DNA of 64,000 nt from Streptomyces spiroverticillatus (GTDB lineage Bacteria; Actinomycetota; Actinomycetes; Streptomycetales; Streptomycetaceae), in contig BMUX01000005.1 of assembly GCA_014650415.1 (NCBI GenBank), forward strand, positions 62,001 to 126,000, given 5' to 3'. Below the pieces are notes generated by a model, which worked only from the letters and a program-made list of their open reading frames with translations, did no database searches and was not told the origin of the DNA. Made by a program: the position numbers and the translations under genes. The first letter of the stretch is position 1; each line of letters starts with the position of its first letter. Below are positions 33,467 to 41,376 of this stretch, in pieces.

Positions 33467-34861
33467 TTGGAACGGCACGAGGACCGGCACGACGACCAGC
33501 ACCAGGACGGACCCTCGGACCGGCACCAGGACGGACGCCGCCCCGACCGGTCCGAGGACTGGCTGCTGACCGATCTGTTCGAAGTCCTCGGGCAGCGGCG
33601 CGGTGACCGGCGGGCCGCCGCCGAGGACTCTCCCCTGGAGCAGGTGCTCGCCGCCTGCGAGGTCCTGATGAGCGACGTCGGCGAACCCTCCCTGCGCGCC
33701 GTCGCGACCCGGGCCCTCGCCGCGTACGCCCAGCTCGACGACGCAGGCAAACGGGCCTTCTTCACCCACGTCACCCGGACCTACGACGCCGACGCCGACC
33801 AGGTCCGCGCCGCCTACCACCGCTGGGAGGAGGCCCGGCGCACCGGCTCCCGGGGCGAGGCGGAGCTCGTCCGCCTCTTCGACGCGGTCGAGCCGCCCCG
33901 CCAGCAGTTGCTGCGCCGGATGAACCACGCGCCGGACGCCACGCTCGCCCTGGTCGGAATGCGTGCGGACGTACGCCGCCTGATGCGCGAGGACCCGGCG
34001 CTGCGGCCCCTCGACCACGACCTCCACCACCTGCTCACCTCCTGGTTCAACCGCGGATTCCTGCACATGGCGGAGGTCACCCGGGACGCGCCGCCCGAGC
34101 TGCGCCACCACCTCATGCGCGGCGAACGGGTCCACCCGATGGCCGACGAGGACGAGCTGCGCCGCCGCCTGGAGCCCGAGGACCGCCGCATCTACGCCTT
34201 CTTCCACCCGGCCACGGGGGAGGTGCCGCTGATCTTCGTCGAAGTCGCGCTCGTACGAGGCCTCCCCGACCGCATCACCCCGCTGCTGGCCCCCGGACCG
34301 GCCCTCGACCCGGCGGAGGCGGACACCGCGGCCCTCTACTCCATCAACAACGCCATGGACGGGCTGGCCGGGATCTCCTTCGGCAGCCTGCTCATCAAGC
34401 AGGTCATCGAGCAGGTCGGCGAACAACTCCCCCACCTGACCCGCTTCGTCACACTCTCCCCGATCCCCGGCTTCCGCCACTGGCTCACCGAACAGGCCGA
34501 GACGGACCCCCAACTGGCCTTGCTGGCAAGGAATTTGGATGCACGTACGGACCCGGACGAAGTGCGCCCCCGCCTCCTCCCCGTCCTCACCCGCTACATC
34601 GCCGCCGAACGCCGCGCCGACGGACGCCCCCTCGACCCCGTCGCCCGCTTCCACCTCGGCAACGGCGCCGCCGCCTGGCAGCTCGACTGGCCCGCGAACG
34701 ACTCCGCCGAGGCCTGGCGGCAGTCCTACGGCGCGATGATCAACTACCTCTACGATCCGGCCCAGTTGGAGCACCGCCACGAGGACTTCGTACGACGCGG
34801 AACGGTCGCGCTCGACGGCCCCCTGCGGAACGCACTCACCTCGCCCACGAACGCCACCTGA
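33467..34861 (+). CDS. matA: Malonyl-CoA decarboxylase
   Basis: 464 residues from a TTG start (the only sensible in-frame start; the next ATG falls inside the domain). The N-terminal 30 residues are His/Asp/Arg-rich (RHEDRHDDQHQDG) and probably disordered. The helical domain is followed by the catalytic domain, with VHPMADEDELRRRLEPEDRR, IYAFFHPATGEVPLIFVEVA, AMDGLAGISFG and TLSPIPGFRHWL, all typical of malonyl-CoA decarboxylase. It converts malonyl-CoA to acetyl-CoA and CO2. Its partner MatB follows 14 bases downstream, as in rhizobial matAB, so the product enters central metabolism. Confidence 0.9.
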   Translation: MERHEDRHDDQHQDGPSDRHQDGRRPDRSEDWLLTDLFEVLGQRRGDRRAAAEDSPLEQVLAACEVLMSDVGEPSLRAVATRALAAYAQLDDAGKRAFFTHVTRTYDADADQVRAAYHRWEEARRTGSRGEAELVRLFDAVEPPRQQLLRRMNHAPDATLALVGMRADVRRLMREDPALRPLDHDLHHLLTSWFNRGFLHMAEVTRDAPPELRHHLMRGERVHPMADEDELRRRLEPEDRRIYAFFHPATGEVPLIFVEVALVRGLPDRITPLLAPGPALDPAEADTAALYSINNAMDGLAGISFGSLLIKQVIEQVGEQLPHLTRFVTLSPIPGFRHWLTEQAETDPQLALLARNLDARTDPDEVRPRLLPVLTRYIAAERRADGRPLDPVARFHLGNGAAAWQLDWPANDSAEAWRQSYGAMINYLYDPAQLEHRHEDFVRRGTVALDGPLRNALTSPTNAT

Positions 34862-34875
34862 AAGGAACCACCCCC

Positions 34876-36390
34876 ATGCCCCCCTTCACCACCCTCTACC
34901 AAGCGTTCGCCGCACAGGCAGAACGCCACCCGGCCAAAGCCCTCTTCGAGCTGCCCGACGGCCGGGGGATCAGCTACGCCGAGACCGCGCGGACCGTGCA
35001 CCGCATCGCCGCACGGCTCGTCGCCGACGGGGTCGTATCGGGCGACCGGGTCGCCGCACAGGTGGAGAAGTCCCCGGAGGCCATCGCGCTGTATCTGGCG
35101 ACGTTGCAGGTCGGGGGCGTGTTCCTGCCGCTCAACACGGCGTACACGGGCGCGGAGATGGACTACTTCCTCGGCGACGCCCGCCCCCGGGTGCTGGTCT
35201 GCTCACCGGAGCGCAGGGCCGAGTACACGGGCGATCTGACGAACGACCTGACGATCGAGACCCTCGGCACGGACGGCGACGGCACACTCCTGGACTCCGA
35301 CGCCTCCTGCGACGAGGCGCACGAGGCATCCGCCGACACCCCGGCGGCAATCCTCTACACCTCCGGCACCACCGGCCGCTCCAAGGGCGCGGTCCTCACG
35401 CACGGCAACCTCTCCTCCAACTGCCAGGCCCTGCTGTCCACTTGGCAGTTCACGGAGAACGACCGGTTGATCCACGCCCTCCCCATCTTCCACGTCCACG
35501 GACTCTTCGTCGCCGCGAACATGGTCATGGCGGCCGGCGCCTCCATGTACTACCTGCCCAAGTTCGACACGGAGACGATCCTCGACCTGCTGCCCCGGGC
35601 CACGGTCCTGATGGGCGTCCCCACCTTCTACACCCGGCTGCTGCGAAGCGACCGCCTCACGACGGAGGCCTGCGCCGCGATGCGCCTCTTCGTCTCCGGC
35701 TCGGCACCGCTCCTCGCGAGCGACCACGAGGCCTTCGAGGCCCGTACCGGACACGCCATCCTGGAGCGTTACGGGATGACCGAGACCGGCATGAACACCA
35801 CCAACCCGTACGGGGGCCCGCGCAAGCCCGGCACGGTCGGCAAGCCGCTGCCGGGTGTCGCGGTACGCGTGGTGGACCCCGAGACCGGCAAGCCCCTGCC
35901 CGACGGGGAGATCGGCAGCATCGAAGTACACGGCCCCAACGTCTTCACCGGCTACTGGCAGATGCCCGAGAAGACCGCCGCCGAATTCCGCCCCGACGGC
36001 TTCTTCATCACGGGCGACCTCGGCCGCATCGACGAGGACAGCCACCTGTGCATCGTCGGCCGGGGCAAGGACCTGGTCATCTCCGGGGGCTACAACATCT
36101 ACCCCAAGGAGATCGAGACCCTGCTCGACGCACACCCCACGGTGCTGGAGTCCGCCGTGATCGGCGTACCCCACCCCGACTTCGGCGAGACGGTGGTGGC
36201 GGTCGTCGTCCCGGCAGCGGGCGGGAAGCCGGAGGAGTCGGAACTCCTGGCCTCGATCGCGGACGACCTGGCCCGCTTCAAGCACCCGAGGGCGGTACGG
36301 GTCGTCGACGAACTCCCGCGCAACGTCATGGGCAAGGTCCAGAAGGCCGAACTCCGCAAGCAGTACGGGGACTTGTTCACGGGTGCCTGA
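34876..36390 (+). CDS. matB: Malonyl-CoA synthetase (acyl-CoA synthetase family)
   Basis: 504 residues; ATG with AAAGGA nearby. ANL-superfamily motifs: ILYTSGTTGRSKGAVLTHGN (P-loop), LFVSGSAPLLASDHEAFEAR, ERYGMTETGMNTTNPY, and the C-terminal lysine in PRNVMGKVQKAEL. The MGVPTFYTRLL segment with its Arg and the overall length match MatB enzymes, which activate malonate (and methylmalonate) with ATP and CoA. It follows the decarboxylase gene directly. In Streptomyces MatB can also supply extender units for polyketides, so the operon could feed either catabolism or biosynthesis. Confidence 0.92.
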   Translation: MPPFTTLYQAFAAQAERHPAKALFELPDGRGISYAETARTVHRIAARLVADGVVSGDRVAAQVEKSPEAIALYLATLQVGGVFLPLNTAYTGAEMDYFLGDARPRVLVCSPERRAEYTGDLTNDLTIETLGTDGDGTLLDSDASCDEAHEASADTPAAILYTSGTTGRSKGAVLTHGNLSSNCQALLSTWQFTENDRLIHALPIFHVHGLFVAANMVMAAGASMYYLPKFDTETILDLLPRATVLMGVPTFYTRLLRSDRLTTEACAAMRLFVSGSAPLLASDHEAFEARTGHAILERYGMTETGMNTTNPYGGPRKPGTVGKPLPGVAVRVVDPETGKPLPDGEIGSIEVHGPNVFTGYWQMPEKTAAEFRPDGFFITGDLGRIDEDSHLCIVGRGKDLVISGGYNIYPKEIETLLDAHPTVLESAVIGVPHPDFGETVVAVVVPAAGGKPEESELLASIADDLARFKHPRAVRVVDELPRNVMGKVQKAELRKQYGDLFTGA

Positions 36391-36403
36391 CCAGGGCTCC
36401 TGG

Positions 36404-36432
36404 GCTCGAGCCGGTGGTGCACCGGCTCGAGC
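36404..36432 (+). terminator. Hairpin after the malonate operon
   Basis: GCTCGAGCCGGTG pairs perfectly with CACCGGCTCGAGC around GTG, 14 bases after the matB stop. No T tract. Confidence 0.75.
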
Positions 36433-36562
36433 GGGGCGGACGATCCGGGCGGCGCGGCCCCTCCCCTGCTGCAAGGCGGGCACCCGTGCGGGGGCGGAGG
36501 TGACGACACGATTCGTGGAGGCGCGGCTGGGGCGTACGGGCGGCTCTCGTGTCCGACGCTAC

Positions 36563-36586
36563 GATCTAGCCAACGTTGATCAGATC
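36563..36586 (+). promoter_or_regulatory. Candidate PadR operator
   Basis: An imperfect 24-base dyad starting GATCT, with AACGTT at its centre and ending AGATC (18 of 24 positions symmetric). It lies about 60 bases before the PadR start. Autoregulation is common in the family; the assignment is inference. Confidence 0.4.
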
Positions 36587-36591
36587 GGTCA

Positions 36592-36635
36592 CGTTCATCA
36601 CGTTCATCACGTTCATCACGTTCATCACGTTCATC
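36592..36635. repeat. 9-base tandem repeat between PadR operator and ribosome site
   Basis: CGTTCATCA repeated four times exactly and once in part, ending 13 bases before the PadR ATG in the presumed 5' untranslated region. Confidence 0.95.
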
Positions 36636-36648
36636 GGGAAGGGTGCTC

Positions 36649-37290
36649 ATGTCGGTGATCCGGCTGCTGGTCCTCGGAGCGGTCCGCATGCACGGGCGGG
36701 CCCACGGCTACCAGGTACGCAACGACCTGGAGTACTGGGGCGCCCACGAGTGGTCCAACGCCAAGCCGGGGTCGATCTACCACGCGCTCAAGCAGATGGA
36801 CAAGCAGGGACTCCTCGTCGCGCACGAGGTCGCGCCGAGCACGGTGGGCGGTCCGCCGCGCGTGGAGTACGAGATCACGAACGCGGGCAACGAGGAGTAC
36901 TTCCGGCTGCTGCGCGAGTCGCTGACCTCGCACGACCAGAAGACCGACGTGCTCTCGGCCGGACTCGGGTTCATCGTCGACCTGCCGCGCGACGAGGCCG
37001 TGGCCCTGCTCAAGCAGCGGGTCGAGGGGCTGGAGCAGTGGCGCTCGGGCGTCACCGAGCACTACGTGCCGGAGGGCGGGCCGGGGCAGCTCGGGCACAT
37101 CGGCGAGATCATGAACATGTGGATGCACCTGGCCGACAGCGGCGCCCAGTGGACCCGCGACCTGATCGCCCGGATCGAGGGCGGCGCGTACACCTTCGCG
37201 GGCGAGGGCGAGCCGTTCGTCGGCGTACTGGGTGACGACGAGCCGAACCCGTACGCGACGGGCAGCCCGCACCCCGACGACCTGCGCTGA
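36649..37290 (+). CDS. PadR family transcriptional regulator
   Basis: 213 residues; ATG at 36649 with GGGAAGGG upstream (an ATG-like GTG at 36643 is also in frame). The winged helix fills about residues 1-85: MSVIRLLVLGAVRMHGRAHG, YQVRNDLEYW, KPGSIYHALKQMDKQGLL and the wing PPRVEYEITNAG. The C-terminal part is a Vir_act_alpha_C-like helical dimer region. PadR proteins repress genes for phenolic or drug stress. No obvious target flanks it except the divergently regulated TetR/hydrolase pair, which has its own operator. Confidence 0.9.
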   Translation: MSVIRLLVLGAVRMHGRAHGYQVRNDLEYWGAHEWSNAKPGSIYHALKQMDKQGLLVAHEVAPSTVGGPPRVEYEITNAGNEEYFRLLRESLTSHDQKTDVLSAGLGFIVDLPRDEAVALLKQRVEGLEQWRSGVTEHYVPEGGPGQLGHIGEIMNMWMHLADSGAQWTRDLIARIEGGAYTFAGEGEPFVGVLGDDEPNPYATGSPHPDDLR

Positions 37291-37374
37291 CGCCGCCGCG
37301 CAGGGATCACCAGGCACTGACGCCCCGCGCGGGGATCACCCCGCACTGACGCCTCCGCCCGGGATCACACCCCC
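37287..37374. repeat. 30-base tandem repeat at the PadR stop, three imperfect copies
   Basis: Each unit starts CTGACGCC and contains GGGATCAC; copies start at 37287, 37317 and 37346. The first contains the PadR stop codon, and the last runs into the end of the convergent TetR gene. Confidence 0.8.
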
Positions 37375-37964
37375 GCCGCGTCCAGCAGCAGCCCCGCCGC
37401 CGCCTTCGCCTGCTGGGCGGTGTCCCGCGCGCCCGTGATGGCGGCCGTGGCCATCGCCCCGTTGGCCAGCAGGGCGAGCTGGGCGGCGAGCGCCTCCCCG
37501 GCGGCGGGCGGCAGGTCCGTCTCCGCGAGGAGTTCGGCCAGGCGGGTGCGGAGGCCGAGTTTGTGGCCCCGGGCGACGGCGGCCACGTTCTCCGAGATGC
37601 CGCCCATCTCGCCGTAGGTGTTGATGAAGACGCAGCCCCGGAAGGCAGGTTCGGCGAACCAGTCGGCCAGGAAGTCGAAGACGGCCAGCACTCTCGCGCG
37701 CGGGTCGGCGCCGCCCGCGACGTACCGCTCCACGCCCGCGTTCACCACCTCGTCGCGGCGGCGCAGCACTGCCTCCAGCAGGTCCGACTTGGAGGGGTAG
37801 GCCTGGTAGAGCCGCTTGAGCGAAACGCCTGATGCGGTGCGGATGGCGTCCATGCCGACGGCTTGCACCCCGCGTTCGTTGAACAGCGTCGCGGCCGCGT
37901 CCAGGACGCGGATCTCGGCGGCCTCCGTGTCCATTTCCCGATCACCCCTTGCATTGAGAACCAT
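37365..37964 (-). CDS. TetR family transcriptional regulator
   Basis: 199 residues; the ATG at 37964 has AGGAG 6 bases upstream (a second ATG at 37934 has a weaker site). The helix-turn-helix at about residues 18-65 reads RVLDAAATLFNERGVQAVGM and DAIRTASGVSLKRLYQAYPS. The C-terminal domain (FRGCVFINTYGEMG) is of the TetR_C type seen in regulators of oxidoreductases and hydrolases. It is divergent from the alpha/beta hydrolase gene, and palindromes in the shared 73-base gap are its likely operators. Confidence 0.9.
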   Translation of the reverse strand: MVLNARGDREMDTEAAEIRVLDAAATLFNERGVQAVGMDAIRTASGVSLKRLYQAYPSKSDLLEAVLRRRDEVVNAGVERYVAGGADPRARVLAVFDFLADWFAEPAFRGCVFINTYGEMGGISENVAAVARGHKLGLRTRLAELLAETDLPPAAGEALAAQLALLANGAMATAAITGARDTAQQAKAAAGLLLDAAGV

Positions 37965-38007
37965 CGTTCTCCTATCTTAGCCGACAGCGGGAGAACGATC
38001 GTTCTCC
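37956..38007. promoter_or_regulatory. Two TetR-type operators between divergent genes
   Basis: GGAGAACGATCGTTCTCC at 37990-38007 is an 18-base perfect palindrome. GAGAACCATCGTTCTC at 37956-37971 is a second, nearly perfect copy that overlaps the tetR ribosome site and ATG. Between them on the minus strand is TAAGAT, a likely -10 box of tetR. Binding would repress both genes. Confidence 0.75.
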
Positions 38008-38037
38008 ACCGCAACCACCCAATGTCAGGGGACAGTT

Positions 38038-38937
38038 GTGTCTGCTACGTCTGCTACGCCTGCTGCATCCGCCACACCCGCTGTGCGGTACCGGACCGTC
38101 GACGTCGACGGCGTCGAGGTCTTCTACCGGGAGGCGGGCGACCCGTCCCGGCCGGCGCTCGTGCTGCTGCACGGCTTCCCGTCCAGCTCGCACATGTACC
38201 GGCGGCTGCTGGCCGAACTCGCCGACGAGTTCTGGCTGATCGCCCCCGACCACGTCGGATTCGGCCGCTCGGCAACGCCGCCGGTCGACCGATTCCCGTA
38301 CAGCTTCGAGAAGTTGAGCGAGGTGACACTCGGGCTGCTGGACCGGATCGGGGTGGACCGCTTCGCCCTCTACGTCCAGGACTACGGCGCGCCCGTCGGA
38401 CTGCGGATCGCCGCCGACCGGCCGGAACGCGTCACCGCACTGATCACCCAGAGCGGGAACGCGTACCAGGAGGGCTTCACGCCCTTCTGGGACCTGCTCT
38501 TCCGGCACGCCGCCGACCGTGCCGCGCACGAGGACGACGTACGGAAACTCCTGACCGTCGAGGCCACCCGCTGGCAGTACGAGCACGGGGTGCCCGCCGA
38601 CCGGCTGGAGCGGATCGCGCCCGAGGCGTGGCTGCTCGACCAGGCGGGGCTCGACCGGCCCGGCAACAAGGAGATCCAGCTCCAGCTCTTCTGGGACTAC
38701 CAGTTCAACCTGGAGCAGTACCCGCGCTTCCAGGAGTACTTCCGTACGCACCGCCCGCCGACGCTCGTCGCCTGGGGCGCGGGCGACGAGATCTTCGGCC
38801 CCGAGGGTGCGAAGGCGTTCGCCCGGGACCTGCCGGACGCGGAGATCCACCTGCTGGACGCGGGGCACTTCGCGCTGGAGACGCACGGGGCCGAAATCGC
38901 CTCTCTGGTACGGGACTTCCTGCGGCGGAACCGATGA
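38038..38937 (+). CDS. Alpha/beta hydrolase with Asp nucleophile (haloalkane dehalogenase / epoxide hydrolase-like)
   Basis: 299 residues, GTG start with AGGGG 6 bases upstream. Alpha/beta-hydrolase landmarks: VLLHGFPSSSHMYRRL (oxyanion hole), IAPDHVGFGRSATP, and the nucleophile elbow ALYVQDYGAPVG, in which Asp115 replaces the serine of esterases. His277 (DAGHFALE) and Asp250 (GAGDEIF) complete a triad. An Asp nucleophile in this position is that of haloalkane dehalogenases and epoxide hydrolases. The gene is controlled by the divergent TetR and overlaps an HPP membrane protein gene. Confidence 0.88.
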   Translation: MSATSATPAASATPAVRYRTVDVDGVEVFYREAGDPSRPALVLLHGFPSSSHMYRRLLAELADEFWLIAPDHVGFGRSATPPVDRFPYSFEKLSEVTLGLLDRIGVDRFALYVQDYGAPVGLRIAADRPERVTALITQSGNAYQEGFTPFWDLLFRHAADRAAHEDDVRKLLTVEATRWQYEHGVPADRLERIAPEAWLLDQAGLDRPGNKEIQLQLFWDYQFNLEQYPRFQEYFRTHRPPTLVAWGAGDEIFGPEGAKAFARDLPDAEIHLLDAGHFALETHGAEIASLVRDFLRRNR

Positions 38938-39422
38938 GCGGGGCGAGCGCGGCCCCCAACAGCCGCGTCAGTGACGCACTGGGTGCGCTGACGACAGGGG
39001 CGGTGGCCCTGGGGCTGGTGCTGGTGCTGGCCGTGGCGCAGGGTGCGGCCGGACTGCATGTGTTCGCGATCCCGTTCGTGGCCACGGCGGCGGTCCTCGC
39101 ACTCGCCCCCGGAGCGCCGCTCGCCCGGCCCCGGGCGATCCTCGTCGCCTACCCGGTGGCCGTGGCGACGGCGCTGGCGGTCACCGCCGTGGCCGGTCCT
39201 TCGACGTACACGGCGGCGATCGCGGTCGCCCTGTCGGTCGCGCTGATGGCGTGGGCGCGGGCACCGCACGTGCCGGCGGTGCCCGCCGCCGCGGCGATCG
39301 GGCTCCAGGACCCGGGCCTGGGATACGTACTGGATCCGCTGGTTCCCGGTGTGGTGCTGGTGCTGGGTGCGGCGCTGGTGGCGGGTCGGGTGCTGCCTCG
39401 CTATGCGTACGGGTGGCGCTGA
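38934..39422 (+). CDS. HPP family membrane protein
   Basis: 162 residues with about five hydrophobic helices. The family's namesake region is seen in MAWARAPHVPAVPAAAAIGL (here HVPAVPAA where others have HPPA), together with FVATAAVLALAPGAPLARPR. HPP proteins are small integral membrane proteins of unclear role; a plant and cyanobacterial member carries nitrite in chloroplasts. The ATG overlaps the stop of the hydrolase gene, so it is in the TetR-controlled operon. Confidence 0.75.
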   Translation: MSGASAAPNSRVSDALGALTTGAVALGLVLVLAVAQGAAGLHVFAIPFVATAAVLALAPGAPLARPRAILVAYPVAVATALAVTAVAGPSTYTAAIAVALSVALMAWARAPHVPAVPAAAAIGLQDPGLGYVLDPLVPGVVLVLGAALVAGRVLPRYAYGWR

Positions 39423-39435
39423 GGGCGGTCGGCCG

Positions 39436-40155
39436 TCAGACCAGGACGACGCAGCCCTGCCGTTCCAGAGTGGCGAGGAGCGGCAGGTCGGGGTCGATCT
39501 CGTTCCAGCGCAGGTCCAGCTTCTCCAGGGAAGGCAACTCGGCTAGCCAGGAGGGGAGTTGAGTCAGTCCGTTGCTGCGCAGGTCGATGTGGCGCAGGAG
39601 GGGGAGGCCGGTCAGGGCGGGCGGCACTTCGGTGAAGGAGTTCCCGCGCAGGTCCAGATGGCGCAGTTCGCGCAGGGCGGCGAACGATGCGGGGAGTCGG
39701 TCCAGGGGGTTCCCCCGGAGCCAGAGTTCGCGCAGGTGGTGGAGGCGGCCGATGCTGTCGGGCAGGGCGGTGAGCACGTTGTGCTGGGCCCTCAGCTCGA
39801 TGAGGCCGGTCATGTCACCGAGGGTGTCCGGGAGGCGGGCGAGGGTGTTCTCGCCGAGGTTGAGGTAGCGGAGTCGGGTCAACCGGCCCAGGGTGTCCGG
39901 GAGTTCATCGATCCGGTTGTCGTGCAGGTAGAGGAAGTCGGTGAGGTCGGTCAACAGGCCGATCTCTTCCGGCACTTCGGTGAGTGCGTTGTGGCCGAGG
40001 TCGAGGGTGGTGAGGTGGCGCAGTCCGGCGACGGCGGGCGGGAGGTCGGTGAGGCCGTTGTCGGCCAGGATCAGGACACGCAGGTCGGTCCGCTGCCAGA
40101 CGGAGTCGGGCACGGTGCCGAGCCCGTGCCGCCAGAGGTTGAGCGTGTGGGGCAT
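39436..40155 (-). CDS. Leucine-rich repeat protein
   Basis: 239 residues from MPHTLNLWRHGLG; an upstream ATG in frame at 40188 would add eleven basic residues. About nine LRRs of 23 residues follow with the pattern LxxLxLxxNxLxxLPxxIGxL, e.g. LRVLILADNGLTDLPPAV and LRYLNLGENTLARLPDTLG. This is the short cytoplasmic LRR type (no signal peptide), likely a protein-binding scaffold. It is convergent with the HPP gene. Partners unknown. Confidence 0.9.
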   Translation of the reverse strand: MPHTLNLWRHGLGTVPDSVWQRTDLRVLILADNGLTDLPPAVAGLRHLTTLDLGHNALTEVPEEIGLLTDLTDFLYLHDNRIDELPDTLGRLTRLRYLNLGENTLARLPDTLGDMTGLIELRAQHNVLTALPDSIGRLHHLRELWLRGNPLDRLPASFAALRELRHLDLRGNSFTEVPPALTGLPLLRHIDLRSNGLTQLPSWLAELPSLEKLDLRWNEIDPDLPLLATLERQGCVVLV

Positions 40156-40252
40156 GGCGGATCGCTTTCGCAGGGGGCGGGGGCCCAAGGTTCGGGGTCC
40201 GGGCCTGAGGTCCGGAGCACCGGGTCCGGAATCCGGGGCGCAGGGTCCAGAG

Positions 40253-40819
40253 CTAGCGGGCGACGCGGTAGCGGTAGTAGGCGACCTGTGAGGCGAAGGT
40301 GCGGGTGTCGACCAGTTCGAGGTCGGAGCGGCGCTCGTGGTGCGCGAAGTACGGGATGCCGCCGCCGACCAGGACCGGGTAGACCCTGACCCGGTACTCG
40401 TCGATCAGGTCCAGCGCGGCGGCCTCGGCCGCCAGGGTCGCGCCGCCGATCGCGATGTTGCCCTCCCCCGGTTCGGCCCGCAGGCGTTCGACCTCCTCGG
40501 CGAGAGTGCCGGACGCCTGGCGGGCGTTGCCCTCCACGGTCGCGAGGGCGGACCTGGAGAACACCACCTTGGGAAGCGGCTTCCAGACGGCGGCGAACTC
40601 ACGGGTCGAGAAGTCGAGCGAGGGATTCTGGTGGACGGTCTGCCAGTACAGCATCGTCTCGTACAGCCGACGGCCCATCAGATGCACGCCCAGTTCCCGT
40701 ACTTCGTCGGTGGCGAAGCGGAAGACCTCCTCGTCGGGGGTCGTCCAGTCGAAGCCGCCGTCGGGGCCGACGATGTAGCCGTCCAGGGAAGCGCTCATCG
40801 AATAGGTCACGTTGCGCAT
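40253..40819 (-). CDS. Dihydrofolate-reductase-family (RibD C-terminal-like) protein
   Basis: 188 residues. The fold is shown by MRNVTYSMSASLDGYIVGPD at the N-terminus, HLMGRRLYETMLYWQTV, PLPKVVFSRSALATVEGNAR, GEGNIAIGGATLAAEAAALD (NADPH loop) and YRVRVYPVLVGGGIPYFAHH. This is the YyaP/YwjB-like branch of the DHFR superfamily, reductases of unknown substrate common in actinobacteria. It overlaps the 3' end of the MarR gene by 13 bases, so it is under the same control. Confidence 0.88.
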   Translation of the reverse strand: MRNVTYSMSASLDGYIVGPDGGFDWTTPDEEVFRFATDEVRELGVHLMGRRLYETMLYWQTVHQNPSLDFSTREFAAVWKPLPKVVFSRSALATVEGNARQASGTLAEEVERLRAEPGEGNIAIGGATLAAEAAALDLIDEYRVRVYPVLVGGGIPYFAHHERRSDLELVDTRTFASQVAYYRYRVAR

Positions 40820-41328
40820 CGGCGATCCCCTGTGTCGGCGGGCGGGAGGCTCGTGGCGAGCCGGGCGAGGAGGGTGGCGAGCTGAGCCCGGTCCTCCGGG
40901 TCGAGGGCGGCAAGGAGTTGGCGTTGGTTGGTGAGGTGGGTGGCGATGAGGTCGTCGGTGAGGGTGAGGCCCTCGGGGGTGAGGGTGATGCGGCGGCTGC
41001 GCGAGTCGGACTCGGCCACGGTACGGACGACCAGGCCCCGGGCCTCCAGGCGGTCGACGCGTTTGCTGATCGCACCGGTCGTGACCAGGACCGTACGGCT
41101 GAGTTCGCCGGCGGAGAGCGTGTAGGGGTCGCCGGAGCGGCGGAGTGCGGCGAGCACGTCGAAGTCGCCGTTGCCCAGGCCCGCGGCGGCGAAGGGCGGG
41201 CGCAGTCGGCGGTCGAGGTCGTCGGCGAGGCGGAAGAGACGGGACGTGACGAGCATGGGCGAGACGTCCAGGTCGGGACGTTCGCGGTTCCACTGTTCGA
41301 CGATGGCGGCGAGGGGATCGGCCTGCAT
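40807..41328 (-). CDS. MarR family transcriptional regulator
   Basis: 173 residues. Winged helix at about residues 45-115: FDVLAALRRSGDPYTLSAGE, LSRTVLVTTGAISKRVDRLE, GLVVRTVAESDSRSRRITLT. MarR proteins are dimers that repress drug-efflux and oxidoreductase genes and let go on binding phenolic ligands. It is divergent from an MFS pump whose ATG lies in a perfect palindrome, and precedes a DHFR-like reductase in its own operon. Control of both is likely. Confidence 0.92.
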   Translation of the reverse strand: MQADPLAAIVEQWNRERPDLDVSPMLVTSRLFRLADDLDRRLRPPFAAAGLGNGDFDVLAALRRSGDPYTLSAGELSRTVLVTTGAISKRVDRLEARGLVVRTVAESDSRSRRITLTPEGLTLTDDLIATHLTNQRQLLAALDPEDRAQLATLLARLATSLPPADTGDRRCAT

Positions 41329-41337
41329 CCCTTCACT

Positions 41338-41376
41338 ATATCTTCCGCGGATGATATTTATCTTCCATGGAAGATA
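41338..41376. promoter_or_regulatory. Two MarR-type operators at the MarR/MFS divergence
   Basis: TATCTTCCATGGAAGATA at 41359-41376 is a perfect 18-base palindrome. ATATCTTCCGCGGATGATAT at 41338-41357 is a related imperfect copy (18 of 20). The first contains the candidate MFS start ATG in its centre, the second abuts the marR start. Confidence 0.8.

Noticed and set aside
36576..37235. Open frame starting MIRSVTFITFITF through the 9-base repeats
   Set aside because: Only the tandem repeat keeps it open at its start; the body is an off-frame reading of the PadR gene.
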